DNA of 53,065 nt from a virus. Position 1 is the stretch's first letter. Each line of letters begins with the position of its first letter. The stretch lies in IMG/VR virus record IMGVR_UViG_3300031999_000029, positions 1 through 53,065 of that record. The stretch is one strand, 5' to 3'. Positions 1 through 6,349 of this stretch are shown in pieces. Both the position numbers and the translations under genes were made by a program. The notes beneath the pieces were generated by a model. That model was not told the origin of the DNA. It saw only the letters and a list, made by a program, of their open reading frames with translations, and made no database searches.

Positions 1-1
1 C

Positions 2-145
2 GACGCGGAGCGGTTGCGAGCAGTAGAGAAAGCGGCGAAGGCGATGGTCGAATACGCTGATCGATGTAATGACGACAGCACGGAACTGGAAAACCTACGA
101 GGGGCCTTCTCAGGTCGAGGCCCAGAAGGAAAGGTGAAGACATGA
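2..145 (+). CDS. Partial hypothetical protein (5' end outside window)
   Basis: Open frame from the window edge to a TGA, giving the last 47 residues of a protein rich in charged residues and alanine. Its stop overlaps the next start as ATGA, the spacing seen throughout this genome, which supports it as a real gene end. No function is recognisable. Confidence 0.55.
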   Translation, partial: DAERLRAVEKAAKAMVEYADRCNDDSTELENLRGAFSGRGPEGKVKT

Positions 146-582
146 GCTTGGTAGAACATGCAGTAGCAGAAATGCGATCCGTGGGCTTGTATGACAACGA
201 CAGCGACTATGCCGGAATGCTCGGCAAGGCAGTAGAGGATCTCGTGCGGGTGTTTGCCGCTCAAGGGCACAGCGGGTTTTCAGCGCATCAGACGTTGAGA
301 ATCTTTGGCATCGTGGCGCGTTTCAAACCACTCGGGCCGCTCACAGACAACCCCGATGAGTGGATGGACGTGTCGAAGTATGGCGGAACAAACGACCCTG
401 CCATGTATCAGAGCAGGCGGCAATGCTCTTGCTTTTCGTGTGATGGAGGAAAGACCTACTATGACGTCGATGAGCGACAGGCGTGGTGGCGGCGATTGCT
501 GCCGCGTCGCGCGCCTTTGACGTGGAGGTTGAAGCATAGGAAGACCGGGAAAACTGCAACAGAGTTGAAGCCCGCAGCGTGA
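142..582 (+). CDS. Conserved phage hypothetical protein with GHSGFSA motif
   Basis: 146 residues. It begins MSLVEHAVAEM and carries the segment VFAAQGHSGFSA followed by LTDNPDEW near the middle. From memory this GHSG-FSA / PLTP-x-EW pattern recurs in small phage proteins of unknown function. No catalytic motif is certain and no membrane segment is visible. The ATG overlaps the previous stop and a purine-rich AAGGAAAGG lies just upstream. The C-terminus is strongly basic (WWRRLLPRRAP), so nucleic-acid binding is possible but unproven. Confidence 0.7.
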   Translation: MSLVEHAVAEMRSVGLYDNDSDYAGMLGKAVEDLVRVFAAQGHSGFSAHQTLRIFGIVARFKPLGPLTDNPDEWMDVSKYGGTNDPAMYQSRRQCSCFSCDGGKTYYDVDERQAWWRRLLPRRAPLTWRLKHRKTGKTATELKPAA

Positions 583-589
583 GGAATCT

Positions 590-805
590 ATGACCAAGCA
601 ACGTAAGCAACAATCAAAACGCGATCCTGCATGGCTCGCGTTGGTGCAACGCCTAGCCGACGCCCACGCAGAGGTGAGCGGCGCGATATTAGAATCGGAC
701 CCGTATGGTCCGAGTTTGGCTGTGTTGTGCGAGGCGCAGATGCGCCGCACGCTGCAAGTAGAGGCCAAAGCGGCGGTAGCCGCGCCACCGGCGGGGGGGC
801 CGTGA
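590..805 (+). CDS. Small hypothetical protein
   Basis: 71 residues with a basic N-terminus (MTKQRKQQSKRDP), an alanine/leucine-rich helical middle and a Pro/Gly/Ala tail. GTGAGGAA precedes the ATG. Its TGA overlaps the following GTG start (GTGA). No family is recognised. Confidence 0.55.
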   Translation: MTKQRKQQSKRDPAWLALVQRLADAHAEVSGAILESDPYGPSLAVLCEAQMRRTLQVEAKAAVAAPPAGGP

Positions 806-996
806 TCGATCTCGTGCGAATGACCAAGTCACAACTGCGCATGTGTAAAGGGGGCGCGCAGTTTGTGCTCCGCTTGTCGCGGCGGCGCTGCAAAGTGGCG
901 AGAGATGTGTTGAGAGCGGAAGAGAACCGCATTGCACGGGCGAACCAAAGGATCGTTTGTGTCGATAAAGAGTTGAAGAGAAGGAACGCGAAGTGA
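802..996 (+). CDS. Small basic hypothetical protein (GTG start)
   Basis: 64 residues from a GTG overlapping the previous stop; an ATG 18 bases further in is an alternative start. The protein is very Arg/Lys-rich with three cysteines and a helical C-terminal half, so it may bind nucleic acid. The GTGA junctions at both ends and the absence of a competing frame support it. Function unknown. Confidence 0.5.
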   Translation: MIDLVRMTKSQLRMCKGGAQFVLRLSRRRCKVARDVLRAEENRIARANQRIVCVDKELKRRNAK

Positions 997-1391
997 ACCT
1001 CGGCAAGTCAGAACCTTTTGAGCAAATGTGCGACGAAGTGAAGCTCGTGGCGACGAGACTCACGGCTAGGGGCGTTCCCCTTTCGATCGCTCGGGGTGTG
1101 GTGATCTATTCGTCATTGTGCTCGTGGTCGCAAGGGCTCGTGTGCGACCGGGCTCGGCGTAAGGCGTGCAAGGAGATTGTCGAGGATTGGATCGATCGGC
1201 TCGCGTCGATTTGGAAAGCGCGAGAGGCGAGCGACGCGCTAGCCGCGTTGGCTGGAGGGGCAGACTTGAAAGACGACGGGTCGGCGTTTCTGTCAGAGGC
1301 GCAAGCGTCGCTAGTGGCGGCTGCGGCGAAGCGACAGGGGCCGCCGCCTCGTTGGTATCAAATTTTGGAGGGGGCAAGATGGCGTCGGTGA
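993..1391 (+). CDS. Hypothetical protein (GTG start)
   Basis: 132 residues. The GTG at 993 overlaps the preceding TGA and a GAAGAGAAGG tract lies upstream. The protein is helical with cysteines at SSLCSW, GLVCDR and KACKE in the first half. The C-terminus overlaps the next gene by 13 bases. No known domain recognised. Confidence 0.6.
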   Translation: MNLGKSEPFEQMCDEVKLVATRLTARGVPLSIARGVVIYSSLCSWSQGLVCDRARRKACKEIVEDWIDRLASIWKAREASDALAALAGGADLKDDGSAFLSEAQASLVAAAAKRQGPPPRWYQILEGARWRR

Positions 1392-1693
1392 TCGTCGTGT
1401 ATGTGATCGGCCCGTACCGTGGCGCGAACGCGTGGGAGGTAGAGAACAACATTCGGCAGGCCGAGATCGTTTCGATGCGCGCGGCGACGCGTGGTTTCGT
1501 GCCGTTGTGTCCGCACACGATGTTCCGATATTTCAACGGGACACTGACCGAGCAATGGTGGCTCGATGCGACTTTGAAGTTGTTGGAGCGCTGTGACGCG
1601 GCGACGTGCGCGCCGCGTTGGAAAGAAAGCGAGGGTTCTCGTGCTGAAGTGGATTGGTGCCGTACTCACAACATTCCGATCTTGGATCTCTGA
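1379..1693 (+). CDS. DUF4406-like nucleoside 2-deoxyribosyltransferase-fold protein
   Basis: 104 residues. The start VIVVYVIGPYRG (GPYRG at residues 10-14), followed by NI-x-A and a Rossmann-like strand pattern, and the end GSRAEVDWCRTHNIPIL fit the small DUF4406 / nucleoside deoxyribosyltransferase-like family. In that fold a Gly-Ser-x-x-Glu motif near the C-terminus carries the catalytic Glu; GSRAE is the match. Related enzymes exchange or cleave nucleobases of deoxynucleosides, so a nucleotide-metabolism role is likely, though the substrate cannot be told. GGAGGGGG lies before the ATG, which overlaps the previous gene. Confidence 0.72.
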   Translation: MASVIVVYVIGPYRGANAWEVENNIRQAEIVSMRAATRGFVPLCPHTMFRYFNGTLTEQWWLDATLKLLERCDAATCAPRWKESEGSRAEVDWCRTHNIPILDL

Positions 1694-1700
1694 GGGACAC

Positions 1701-1988
1701 ATGATTGTGATCCGCGACGGCAAGGCGGTGCAGGTGGCGGTCGAGAGCGCGGTCGATGATCGTACTCTCGCACTCGTGGACGAATTCACCGAGCATTGGG
1801 AAACGATGCATCGCCGTCATGGGAAAGAGATCGCACAGCACTGGAGCGCGGAACGGTCGACGGCGTTCGAGGGTTGGGCCTTGCAGAAGATTGCCGGGTT
1901 GCAGCTTGCGGTCGAACATCTCACGGCAGTTTTGTCGGCCGTCGACAAGGAAATGAAAGCGAGGGCAAATGCGCAACGGCAAGGGTAG
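1701..1988 (+). CDS. Hypothetical protein
   Basis: 95 residues beginning MIVIRDGKAVQV. This ATG is chosen over upstream in-frame codons because GAGGGA sits at the right distance and the upstream extension lies inside the previous gene. The protein is mostly helical with many charged residues. It overlaps the next gene by about 20 bases. No family recognised. Confidence 0.58.
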   Translation: MIVIRDGKAVQVAVESAVDDRTLALVDEFTEHWETMHRRHGKEIAQHWSAERSTAFEGWALQKIAGLQLAVEHLTAVLSAVDKEMKARANAQRQG

Positions 1989-2211
1989 TGCGCAGAGGCG
2001 GCGACAGATTCCTCTACCGGAGTACGATCGCCGATGGTCGCTCGCGTTTCGCCGCTGTCAGTTGTGCGGCAAGGGCGACGAGCTTGTCGATTGCGTTGTG
2101 GGTGGACGAAAACTGTACGCCCATGTAGATTGCGCCCGCGAGATCGATTCTATGCAGGCGGAAAGGCGCGACGGGGCGCCGGGAGCTATGAATGCGCGAC
2201 CCTCTTGGTAG
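1969..2211 (+). CDS. Small putative zinc-binding protein
   Basis: 80 residues. A CQLC knuckle (about residues 30-33) is followed some 20 residues later by HVDC, which together could hold one zinc ion. Both ends overlap neighbouring genes, as usual for this operon. Likely a nucleic-acid or protein-binding zinc finger, but nothing more specific is visible. Confidence 0.55.
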   Translation: MRNGKGSAQRRRQIPLPEYDRRWSLAFRRCQLCGKGDELVDCVVGGRKLYAHVDCAREIDSMQAERRDGAPGAMNARPSW

Positions 2212-2401
2212 GTTGTGGCGTGTGAGAGCAGACGGACACGTGCGCTTTGTTTGTTACAGCAAGACCGACGCGGGGGAGAAGGTGCACTCCGAGTTAACGG
2301 AGCCGATCGCTCCGGCCAGAAAGTGTCCGTGCGGTGGCGACGCGTGGTCGCTCGGGACGTTTTTCCTGTGCGCCAAGTGCGCGGCCGAGGTGCGGCGATG
2401 A
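2192..2401 (+). CDS. Small zinc-ribbon protein
   Basis: 69 residues. The C-terminal half carries CPCGG and CAKC, about 14 residues apart: a compact zinc-ribbon pattern. The N-terminal part is basic. The stop overlaps the next ATG (ATGA). Zinc ribbons like this are common in small phage proteins of unknown role. Confidence 0.55.
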   Translation: MRDPLGRLWRVRADGHVRFVCYSKTDAGEKVHSELTEPIAPARKCPCGGDAWSLGTFFLCAKCAAEVRR

Positions 2402-2706
2402 AGACGGGACGACGCATCGGTCGTTGTGAAAAGCGCTTCAGCGGTAAGTGGGTGACGGCTCGCGGTTTGTCGCTGACTCGACTCTGGTACGAACGCGAGT
2501 TTGGCGTGGAAATTCCGAAGACGTTTCACCGAACGTCGAGGATCAAAAAACAGATTACTCGTAGGACGGTTGACGTGTACCGGTTCGGGAGCACGCGCTT
2601 TCATTTGGGTGACATTCACGTCGAGCTACGGCGGATTGTCGAGAACGCAAAAAGGGATGCCGACAACGCTAAAATTTTGGCGTTACCTGTCGAAAATTTG
2701 GCGTAG
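2398..2706 (+). CDS. Basic hypothetical protein
   Basis: 102 residues, strongly basic, starting at an ATG overlapping the previous stop. It contains RIKKQITRRTVDVYRF and a C-terminal helix. Its last 20 codons overlap the start of the ACGC-AAA box cluster, so that DNA serves both as coding sequence and as a probable binding region. Function unknown. Confidence 0.55.
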   Translation: MKTGRRIGRCEKRFSGKWVTARGLSLTRLWYEREFGVEIPKTFHRTSRIKKQITRRTVDVYRFGSTRFHLGDIHVELRRIVENAKRDADNAKILALPVENLA

Positions 2707-2798
2707 GCGCCTTTCGTTTCCTACATCAACGCCAAGCTCTGTCGCCGCAACGCAAAAAACTCGGCAACTTTGTTGCCTAACGCAAATTGTTTGGCGTA
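2644..2798. promoter_or_regulatory. Cluster of eight [AT]ACGCNAAA boxes, two paired as 20-bp palindromes
   Basis: Eight copies of [AT]ACGC followed after 0-1 base by an A-rich run occur on both strands: forward at 2644, 2665, 2728, 2749 and 2779; reverse (TTTGGCGT[AT]) at 2676, 2697 and 2790. Two head-to-head pairs form 20-bp near-palindromes at 2665-2684 and 2779-2798. The array ends about 25 bases before the start of the HTH protein gene at 2826. It looks like an operator array, or a recognition region for that HTH protein (pac-like). Both roles are inference. Confidence 0.5.
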
Positions 2799-2825
2799 GG
2801 ATGTCTGTCTGAGGGAGATCGATCA

Positions 2826-3623
2826 ATGCCGCGACACGAAATCCGCCAGGAACTATGGGACAAACTGATCGCTTCGTTTCGCATCGCCCCGGGCAACGCC
2901 GGCCGCGCCGCGACCGCCGCCGACTGCGACTATCGCACCGCGCGCCGCGCGTGGGAGAGGGGTTTTTGGTGGGCCAAGCATCTCCCTTATCGCCAACCCA
3001 TGCGCGAGATCATCGATCACGAGCAAGAGATCGCGCGAGCGCGCCTCGCCGCCCTGCGCGACGAATCGGCCGTGCAAATCGTCAAGGCCGAAGAGCAACT
3101 CGCCATCGACGAGAAGCAACGCGAGATCGATCGTCGGCGCCAGGCGGAAACCGACGCGACCGATTCCGTTGTCGAAGAGGCGCAGCTCGTGCGCCTCGCG
3201 CGTGGCAGCGCACTCTCGATTCTCGGCTCTATGCAATCGCTCGCCGAGGGCGCCGCCAAGGTCGGAATCAAAGTGCAGGAGTCACTCGCGTCCTATTGCG
3301 TAGTCGAGGAAGACGGCACGCCGCGCAAGCTCACGCCGTTGGAGCTGGGATCGCTTACGCGCGTGATCGCATCCCTCACGTTGTCGCTGAAGCAAGCGAT
3401 CGACGCATCAGCCCGAGCAATGGAAATGGAGCGCCTGTTGCTCGGCGAGCCCTCGCGCATTATCGGGGTGCGGCACAGCGTCGACGATGTCTCTATGGCC
3501 GAAGCCGCCAGGCGTATCCGCGCAGCGTACGAGGCTCTCGAAGCCGCGCGTGCCGAGGGGATCGTTGTGGACTCAGAGACGCCCTTGTTGACGTCAGGAG
3601 GGAACGGGACAAGCGCACATTGA
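2826..3623 (+). CDS. HTH and coiled-coil protein, possible terminase small subunit
   Basis: 265 residues. Residues about 25-50 (AATAADCDYRTARRAWERGF) form a helix-turn-helix of the type that starts phage small terminases. A long Arg/Glu-rich coiled coil follows (about 65-115), then a helical C-terminal region. Small terminases recognise packaging sites and load the large subunit; this length is somewhat above their usual range. Its place 2.7 kb ahead of the large terminase and directly downstream of a repeat-box cluster fits. A transcription regulator is the main alternative. ATG chosen because GAGGGAGAT precedes it. Confidence 0.5.
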   Translation: MPRHEIRQELWDKLIASFRIAPGNAGRAATAADCDYRTARRAWERGFWWAKHLPYRQPMREIIDHEQEIARARLAALRDESAVQIVKAEEQLAIDEKQREIDRRRQAETDATDSVVEEAQLVRLARGSALSILGSMQSLAEGAAKVGIKVQESLASYCVVEEDGTPRKLTPLELGSLTRVIASLTLSLKQAIDASARAMEMERLLLGEPSRIIGVRHSVDDVSMAEAARRIRAAYEALEAARAEGIVVDSETPLLTSGGNGTSAH

Positions 3624-4062
3624 AACACACTGTAAGCATAGCAATATCAAGGGCTTGTCCTGATCTTGTCTGATAAGACCTATTATGTAAACTCTTAGAG
3701 ATTTCGCAACGATTACGCACGCTTGCGAAAGCGTATGCGACATTTCATTACCTGAACAAAATGAGCGCGCGCCTTGCGCGAGGGTGGGGCGCACGCTCAC
3801 GCGCGAGACGCGCGAGAGGTCGCAGCCTGAACCCCCCGGCACCCCCCGGCGCGGCGAGGGCGAGGACTACCTACCCCGACTCGCGCGCTCGCGCGGGTGA
3901 CGCAAAGCGTATTGACAAAAACCCTACAGTATGAATCGGCACGCCTCCCCGCGTCAAAAATTTGTACGCGCGCCGTGTGAATGTGTGTTGACATTAACCT
4001 CACGGTTTGAGACACTGACCGTGAGGGAAACGAACCGCGCCCGAGGGCGCACGGAGGAGACC
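3624..4062. other. Gene-free region: A+T-rich block, GC palindromic block, promoter/operator-like sequences
   Basis: About 440 bases with no convincing gene. 3624-3720 is AT-richer than the surroundings. ACGCTT and AAGCGT (3719-3724 / 3729-3734) form a small perfect hairpin. 3755-3905 is very GC-rich, with many CGCG runs and a CCCCCCGGC direct repeat. TTGACA occurs at 3912 and 3988. It could hold a packaging site, a replication origin or a promoter region; the sequence does not decide. No tRNA is seen. Confidence 0.55.
3988..4026 (+). promoter_or_regulatory. TTGACA element with overlapping 9-bp perfect inverted repeat (operator-like)
   Basis: TTGACA (3988-3993) is followed by CCTCACGGT (3998-4006) and its exact reverse complement ACCGTGAGG (4018-4026), with an 11-base spacer. 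The -10 at 17-bp spacing would be GACACT, a poor match. A -35-like hexamer next to a dyad is the layout of a repressed promoter. It lies directly before the 214-bp cassette that begins the next gene. Confidence 0.4.
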
Positions 4063-4241
4063 GTGGTATTCATTCGAACGCACGAACAGGCGAAACAAAT
4101 TTTGGCCGACGAGCATATTGTGGATCCAATATGGCTCGGAGATGTAGACGATCCGGACCGTCTCGGTTGTTACCTAGACGAGCACATCGAGTGGTTGCGG
4201 ACAGAGGACGAACCGGAGCTGCGGACGTGGGCCAGGAGCGT
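4028..4241 (+). repeat. 214-bp direct repeat, copy 1 (portable SD + start + 60-codon cassette)
   Basis: This segment matches 21974-22187 base for base except for two substitutions (A/G in the codon for residue 16 and A/C in the codon for residue 48; both change the amino acid). There are no indels. It holds a 35-base leader with GGAGGA, a GTG start and 59 full codons. Similarity stops abruptly at both ends, so a defined segment was copied. No terminal inverted repeats were found. Confidence 0.9.
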
Positions 4242-4458
4242 ACGTGATGATCTCAACGGGACGGGCGGTGACCCCATGACTACCCATAAAGCGGCGAAAG
4301 GGCCCGAGAGGATTTTTTGCGGCGGCACCTTCGACAACACACCGGGGAAGGTTGCGGTGCGGTGTCGTCGGTGTGGCCGGGTCTGCTACGAGAAAAACGA
4401 GGGAGACATTTGCTACGCTCCGGCGGCGAACGCACCGGAGGTGAAGGCGATCCCATGA
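4063..4458 (+). CDS. Chimeric protein: repeat-encoded N-terminal module + C-terminal zinc ribbon
   Basis: 131 residues from GTG, with GGAGGA upstream. Residues 1-60 (MVFIRTHEQAKQIL... to ARSV) come from the 214-bp repeat and reappear in the protein at 22009. After a short linker (RDDLNGTGGDP) an internal Met (codon at 4276) opens what looks like a self-sufficient zinc-ribbon protein with cysteines in FCGG, VRCRRCGRVC and DICYA. I infer that the module was grafted onto an older small gene. The module itself is acidic with many Asp/Glu and Trp; I do not recognise it. Stop overlaps the next ATG. Confidence 0.65.
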   Translation: MVFIRTHEQAKQILADEHIVDPIWLGDVDDPDRLGCYLDEHIEWLRTEDEPELRTWARSVRDDLNGTGGDPMTTHKAAKGPERIFCGGTFDNTPGKVAVRCRRCGRVCYEKNEGDICYAPAANAPEVKAIP

Positions 4459-4739
4459 CCGACCTCACAATCGTCAACACAATCTGGAGCCAGATCCCGA
4501 TCGCAATCAAGCTGGCGTGCGGCGCCCGTGACCCGAAAGCCGCCGACGAGCACACCTTGATCTTCACCGTCGCCCGGGGTCTCCGCTACGTCCAAATCCA
4601 GTTGAACGGGCGCGACCTGTACGACATCAGGCACTTCCGCCTGAAGCGCGGCACGCTCGAAGCCATCCCGATCGATCAACGCGGCGACGTCTATGCCGAG
4701 GATCTCGGAGAGTGCCTTTACCACATGATCAACAAGTGA
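4455..4739 (+). CDS. Conserved phage hypothetical protein
   Basis: 94 residues, starting MTDLTIVNTIWSQIP and containing YVQIQLNGRDLYDI and a final VYAEDLGECLYHMI. From memory the pattern 'I...QI....... GAR.........L.F....R....V.I.LN..D.YD' recurs in small proteins of phages and plasmids, without known function. ATG overlaps the preceding stop (ATGA). A companion gene of similar character follows. Confidence 0.6.
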   Translation: MTDLTIVNTIWSQIPIAIKLACGARDPKAADEHTLIFTVARGLRYVQIQLNGRDLYDIRHFRLKRGTLEAIPIDQRGDVYAEDLGECLYHMINK

Positions 4740-4770
4740 CTTTTGCACAAGTCACAGGAGGCAAGACATC

Positions 4771-5121
4771 ATGAAACGCGGCTATGACATGATCAAACGA
4801 GAGCGCGAGAAGCTCACAAAATTGGTTGGAGCGTTTTTGACGGCCAGGGGCGCCGTGCGAACGCCTCGCGCCCTCTACGACTATCGCCTTCTCACGCTCG
4901 CGGGTCCGTTTCTGGTGAGTGTTGGGCAGGGGGGCGGCGCCATTTTCGGCAGGTTCGACGATCCGAAACGCGCCGCCTCCGTCTTGCCCTCGTTCGGTTT
5001 CGCGTCTCTCAACACGTACTCGGGCAAGTGGAATCACCACTTCAATCGGTGCACCGCAGAGCAAGCGTTCGAGATTTTCAAGCGAGACTTTGAACCCCTT
5101 GTCGTCGAGGTGAAGCCGTGA
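4771..5121 (+). CDS. Hypothetical protein
   Basis: 116 residues, ATG preceded by CAGGAGG at good spacing. It contains IFGRFDDPKRAA and SGKWNHHFNR, a combination I associate with small phage proteins of unknown function that often neighbour the previous family. Possibly an alpha/beta fold; no catalytic motif. Stop overlaps the next GTG (GTGA). Confidence 0.6.
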   Translation: MKRGYDMIKREREKLTKLVGAFLTARGAVRTPRALYDYRLLTLAGPFLVSVGQGGGAIFGRFDDPKRAASVLPSFGFASLNTYSGKWNHHFNRCTAEQAFEIFKRDFEPLVVEVKP

Positions 5122-5909
5122 CCGCAACCGCTGCGCAACAATCCTTTCCCTTTCCCACCCGCAACCGACGCGAGTGGCAGGTCGCCGTCCGCGCCGCCGC
5201 TCTCGGCGACCTCGACGCCAAAACCTACGTCGACGACGTGCGCTACGCGTTCAAGCATTACGTCGAGACCGCCCCAGGCACTCTCGGCAACAAGCTCACC
5301 AGCAATCGGTTGCGGGAGTTTTCGCTTTTCGATCGAGCGCAGCGTCACCTGGAGCACAAGCAAAACCGTTTCCGGCTCGCCTCCGAAGCCGCCGCCCGCT
5401 CGGCCGATGTGTGGCACTCCAAACCGCGCTCTATCGGCATCGTCGAACGCCTCGCCGCCGTGCGAGAAGACATCGCATTCGAGTTGTCCGACGCCTTTGT
5501 GCGATGTCGCTACCGCCGCCCGAGCGACAAGTGGGTCGGCGGCAAGTTCGATTTCCAGGTCGAGATCCGCTCGAAGCTGCCGCCGACGGTGAAGGTATTT
5601 TCACAGCGAGGGTGGCACAAAAATCGTCGTTGGACGGGACAGAACGTGCGCGTGACCGCGTCCGTTGGCCTGGACTACCGCAAGATCCCCGGCGAGCTGC
5701 GCGTCGTCGACGGCCTTCTCGTGCTCCGGGTTCGATCGATCGGTCCCGAGACGTGGTCGGCTGTCGTCGCCGAACAGGGTCGCGGGCTCGACATCGTCTG
5801 CCGCGAGTGCGTCTTGCTCCGGAGCGGCGGGGAGATTTTCAAAGCGAAGACGCTTCGGGCTGCACGAATTCGAGCGAAAGCACAAGACAGGGAACGAGGG
5901 CAGCCATGA
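5118..5909 (+). CDS. Hypothetical protein (GTG start)
   Basis: 263 residues beginning MTATAAQQSFPFPTRNRREW. The N-terminal half is helical (AAALGDLDAKTYVDDVRYAF); the C-terminal half is beta-rich (VRVTASVGLDYRKIPGELRVVDGLLVLRV-like pattern, residues about 185-220). Two cysteines lie in DIVCRECVLL. No family recognised. Overlaps both neighbours by four bases. Confidence 0.62.
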   Translation: MTATAAQQSFPFPTRNRREWQVAVRAAALGDLDAKTYVDDVRYAFKHYVETAPGTLGNKLTSNRLREFSLFDRAQRHLEHKQNRFRLASEAAARSADVWHSKPRSIGIVERLAAVREDIAFELSDAFVRCRYRRPSDKWVGGKFDFQVEIRSKLPPTVKVFSQRGWHKNRRWTGQNVRVTASVGLDYRKIPGELRVVDGLLVLRVRSIGPETWSAVVAEQGRGLDIVCRECVLLRSGGEIFKAKTLRAARIRAKAQDRERGQP

Positions 5910-6112
5910 CCGAACGCATCGAACACTATCGCCGCCCGTCTCGTGTCGAGGCGAAGATCCGGATCCGGAGAGCGCGGGCCTTTGCGCGATTTTTGACTTT
6001 GCGCGCCAATCGTGCGCCGTTCGATCGGATCGATCGAGCGTGGGGGGGGGTGTTGGGATGGGACTCGGCGCTACCTCCGGCGTCGGGTGAGTACGTGGCG
6101 GTGTCGAAATGA
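5906..6112 (+). CDS. Small basic hypothetical protein
   Basis: 68 residues, Arg-rich in its first half (RRPSRVEAKIRIRRARAFARF). ATG overlaps the preceding stop and its stop overlaps the next ATG, which is the best support. Function unknown. Confidence 0.5.
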   Translation: MTERIEHYRRPSRVEAKIRIRRARAFARFLTLRANRAPFDRIDRAWGGVLGWDSALPPASGEYVAVSK

Positions 6113-6312
6113 GCCGGGCGCGCGAGATCGTCAAAGCTCAAGTCGAGGATCCCGGCCTGTGGTTCGAGGCGCAAACGGCGCCAGAGGCGTACCTGCAACA
6201 AGCGCTGCGCAAGCTCCACGCGGCTATCGAGTCCGACTCGTGCGGTCACCCGTGGCACGACGAGATCGAGCACGTCACGATGGCGTGCCCTAGGTGCAAG
6301 ACGAATCGTTGA
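6109..6312 (+). CDS. Small putative zinc-binding protein
   Basis: 67 residues. A helical N-terminal half is followed by SCGHPWHDE and ACPRCKTNR, giving Cys-His-His and Cys-x-x-Cys ligands for a possible zinc site. The last gene before the terminase; TTGACA of the candidate promoter below overlaps its stop codon. Confidence 0.55.
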   Translation: MSRAREIVKAQVEDPGLWFEAQTAPEAYLQQALRKLHAAIESDSCGHPWHDEIEHVTMACPRCKTNR

Positions 6313-6337
6313 CAACCGCCCGCCGTTGCCGTAGTGC
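6309..6337 (+). promoter_or_regulatory. Candidate promoter before terminase
   Basis: TTGACA (6309-6314), a 17-base spacer, then TAGTGC (6332-6337), 12 bases before the terminase ATG. The -35 is perfect and the -10 weak. Similar TTG..- 17/18 - TA.... pairs precede other transcription-unit starts here (20431, 21229, 25094, 49916), which makes chance less likely. Confidence 0.35.
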
Positions 6338-6349
6338 TTTCGTCAACAC

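Noticed and set aside
3661-3740. tRNA gene in the AT-richer gap
   Set aside because: The short stems there do not form acceptor, D, anticodon and T arms in order, and no TTC-type T loop was found.
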